DNA of 64,000 bases. It comes from Flammeovirga pacifica. GTDB taxonomy: Bacteria > Bacteroidota > Bacteroidia > Cytophagales > Flammeovirgaceae. The stretch lies in the NCBI RefSeq assembly GCF_000807855.2, contig NZ_JRYR02000001.1:1543881-1607880 (forward strand), read 5' to 3'. A program made the translations under genes and the position numbers. Position 1 is the stretch's first letter; every line of letters starts with the position of its first letter. The notes under the pieces were generated by a model. The model had not been told where the DNA came from. It made no database searches and saw nothing but the letters and a program-made list of their open reading frames with translations. Positions 61,927-64,000 of the stretch are shown here, in pieces.

Positions 61927-64000
61927 CTGAATTTACCTAAACTACATATCGCTCTTTTTTTAATTCTTCTTTCCTTTTCTACTCTCTGGGCACAAAATCC
62001 ATCAGAAATAGAATTGGCTGATATCGCATATCAAGAAGGTAATTACTTTCTTGCTTTAGAAAAATATCAGAAGGTAGAAATTCGAGATATGCATTCTTGT
62101 GAGTTAAAATATAAAATCGCAAAATGTTACCTCAAATCTCCCTTTAAGGTAAAAGAAGCACTTCCCTATCTTAAATATTTAATTCAAAATGATTGTGATG
62201 ATGTTGCTGTAGATTATTTATATTTCTATGCACATGTATTACAACTTCAACATAATTATATTGAGGCTATTAATTATTATAATGAATACCTCGAAAATGA
62301 GACTACACTCAAAAAAGAATTTGATGATGTTGAATTAAAAATCAAACAATGCGAAAATGGAATTAAGTTAGGAAGTATTCAAAGTAGTTCATCTGAAACT
62401 ACGGCGATTATGGATATTCCAATCAATACTTCTTATGATGAATCTGCTCCTATCATTTCAAAAAGAGATAATTTCATCGTATTTAGCTCAAAAAGACAAG
62501 TTGATAGTTATAACTATGTTTATGGAGATCAATATGCTTTTCTTCCAAAAGATTTAGAAAGTGCTGATAGAGATATCTATTTATCTTATCGTAAAGGTGT
62601 ACAATTCTCACACCCTTATCCTCAATTCGACGGAGATTACAGAGAAATATACCCCTTATATGTAGAAGATGGTTCGTATATGCTTCTTTACATAGAGTAT
62701 CCATCAGATGCTATAGATAAAGGAAATATCTATGAGACAAAAGTGAAAAAAGGGAGATGGCAAAAACCAAAGAAACTAAATTCTAAGATAAATTCTAATC
62801 ATACAGAAAAAGGTGCGATTATAGCCAATAATGGCACTACTATTTATTTTTCATCGAACAGACCTGGAGGACAAGGTGGTTTTGATTTATACAAATCAAT
62901 CCGCGTTGGAAAAGACGATTGGTCAAAGCCTATTAATTTAGGACCTACAATCAATGGACCTAATGATGAAGTATTTCCTTATGTACATAATGATAACAAA
63001 ACGCTTTATTATAGTACGAATGGAATTTTATCTATGGGAGGTTTTGATATTGTAAAATCAACAAAAGAAGGTGCTAATTGGAGTAGACCTAAAAATTTAG
63101 GTGCTCATGTAAACTCTCCTTTTAATGAAATGCAATTCTCTCAGATCCCAAGTAAACGGTATTCGTATTTTACTTCTGATAGACAAGACCAACAATCTGT
63201 AGGCGGAAAAGATATTTATGCCATTTTCAAGCCTGTTCATAAAATGAAACGTGCTATTGTTACAGGTAAAATTAAGGTTTTAAAAAATGGACAAAGCCTG
63301 CCGATTACCTTATTGGTAAAAGACAATAGCAATATTACCTACAAAAAATACGTCTATGACCCTTCTCCAGATGTAGGTAAGTTTTTCATGATTTTACCTC
63401 CTTCTAAAAATTACAGTATTATCATTAAATACAACGATAGCGAACTGTATACCTTAAATATTGACCTTCCAAAAGACACTTACAGGTATCAGTTAGATAA
63501 AGAATTTGAACTTAAAGAAATTGAAGTTTTCAATAAGGTGGTTGGGTATGATGTTATTCCAAATGAAACTAGATTTGAGGTTACTACCTTTGATGAACTA
63601 AAAAACCAAAATCAGGAAGAAGTTACTGATGCAAGATATGATGCATTGCTAATGTTGATGGAAATGATTGTCGATAGAACAGATAAAGATGGCTTAGCCA
63701 ATTTAAATGATTTAGACGATCCTATTAAAGACATTTCCCTTCCTAATACTTCCAATACTTCTAACAGTCCTGATCCTTACTACACACCTTTATTGGATCT
63801 TATAGAGAAAGCTTTTAACGAAGCCGACCCAAGTTTACTAACCTCTTTGGATAGTGTTCGAGGAGATCAAGGCGATAAAGTGGTTAAAGTACCTAGCTTG
63901 AATTTAAAACAGAATGTAATTGTTGAAGAAAGGTATTATTTCCCTGAAAAAGAATTTGATATATCAACCGAAAATAAGTTAAGCTTAAATGAACTTTCTA
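61927..64000 (+). CDS. PorE-like outer membrane-associated protein (TPR, PD40 propeller, CRD), partial at the right edge
   Basis: 691 codons are visible; the C-terminus is off the window. A signal-like sequence (LPKLHIALFLILLSFSTLWAQ) opens the frame, followed by TPR-like helices (~25-150), then at least four PD40 beta-propeller repeats (for example TTIYFSSNRPGGQGGFDLY and DNKTLYYSTNGILSMGGFDI), a carboxypeptidase-regulatory-like beta domain (~440-540) and a low-complexity linker. This order is that of PorE of the type IX secretion system; an OmpA-like peptidoglycan-binding domain would be expected next. The frame is open back to 61885 without ATG, GTG or TTG; CTG at 61927 or ATT at 61918 are the likely starts. 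The first in-frame ATG, near 62090, would lose the signal. Confidence 0.75.
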   Translation, partial: MNLPKLHIALFLILLSFSTLWAQNPSEIELADIAYQEGNYFLALEKYQKVEIRDMHSCELKYKIAKCYLKSPFKVKEALPYLKYLIQNDCDDVAVDYLYFYAHVLQLQHNYIEAINYYNEYLENETTLKKEFDDVELKIKQCENGIKLGSIQSSSSETTAIMDIPINTSYDESAPIISKRDNFIVFSSKRQVDSYNYVYGDQYAFLPKDLESADRDIYLSYRKGVQFSHPYPQFDGDYREIYPLYVEDGSYMLLYIEYPSDAIDKGNIYETKVKKGRWQKPKKLNSKINSNHTEKGAIIANNGTTIYFSSNRPGGQGGFDLYKSIRVGKDDWSKPINLGPTINGPNDEVFPYVHNDNKTLYYSTNGILSMGGFDIVKSTKEGANWSRPKNLGAHVNSPFNEMQFSQIPSKRYSYFTSDRQDQQSVGGKDIYAIFKPVHKMKRAIVTGKIKVLKNGQSLPITLLVKDNSNITYKKYVYDPSPDVGKFFMILPPSKNYSIIIKYNDSELYTLNIDLPKDTYRYQLDKEFELKEIEVFNKVVGYDVIPNETRFEVTTFDELKNQNQEEVTDARYDALLMLMEMIVDRTDKDGLANLNDLDDPIKDISLPNTSNTSNSPDPYYTPLLDLIEKAFNEADPSLLTSLDSVRGDQGDKVVKVPSLNLKQNVIVEERYYFPEKEFDISTENKLSLNELS

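Noticed and set aside
1-64000. tRNA, rRNA, insertion sequence or prophage genes
   Set aside because: No tRNA cloverleaf, rRNA block, transposase, integrase or phage structural gene was recognised on either strand. A systematic scan with dedicated tools was not possible.

Overview
The window is AT-rich chromosomal DNA from a member of the Bacteroidota, most likely a marine, gliding Cytophagales bacterium of the Flammeovirga type. The evidence is a SusC/SusD/SusE locus, GldC, a PorE-like protein with TPR, PD40 and CRD domains, DUF4292 and DUF2147 proteins, a SerB-SerA fusion, and -7 boxes of the TAnnTTTG type with no Shine-Dalgarno runs. Species identity is inferred, not proven. I saw no rRNA, tRNA, CRISPR array, insertion sequence or prophage. 

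Layout. 1-9.1 kb: a Tat-exported FAD oxidoreductase cut by the left edge, lpxB preceded by a possible 25-codon membrane peptide, a large protein of the contractile-injection-system tape-measure family with no other injection-system gene nearby, a DUF4292 lipoprotein and valS. 9.1-18.1 kb: a spacer with degenerate repeats, a D-2-hydroxyacid dehydrogenase, two leucine-rich-repeat genes flanking a DCC thiol-disulfide protein, a long PurF-type amidophosphoribosyltransferase, a small unknown protein and a secreted TPR protein. 18.1-34 kb: mostly housekeeping genes (gldC, a monooxygenase-fold protein, queD, holA, cytochrome oxidase subunits I and II, a dCMP deaminase-type protein, a short carB, hisF, panD, a flippase-like membrane protein, heptose-1-phosphate adenylyltransferase, acyl-CoA-binding protein, DUF2147), separated by clear hairpin terminators. 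34-40.6 kb: a susC-susD-susE set without enzymes or regulator, with a 0.65 kb upstream region holding inverted and direct repeats. 40.6-47.5 kb: a serB-serA fusion, a YjbR-family protein, a TonB receptor, and metX behind a SAM riboswitch with a visible terminator. 

47.5-59.5 kb is the most unusual part. It holds cheR, a receiver-less cheB, a membrane GAF protein, a 1161-residue dCache-HAMP-GAF-PAS-PAS-SpoIIE phosphatase, SiaB and SiaC homologues, a 1049-residue TerB/ABCG-type transporter fusion and two secreted proteins of unknown function. The SiaC homologue keeps the phospho-threonine site at residue 68. I infer a SiaA/SiaB/SiaC partner-switching module whose output is not the usual SiaD diguanylate cyclase, because no GGDEF protein lies in the window. 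The adjacent transporter unit is a candidate output. 

59.5-64 kb: pheA (chorismate mutase/prephenate dehydratase) with a short aromatic-containing ORF abutting its start, a secreted beta-propeller-like protein, and a PorE-like protein cut by the right edge whose start codon is not ATG, GTG or TTG. Several starts were moved from the longest ORF to an internal ATG; the reasons are given in each entry.
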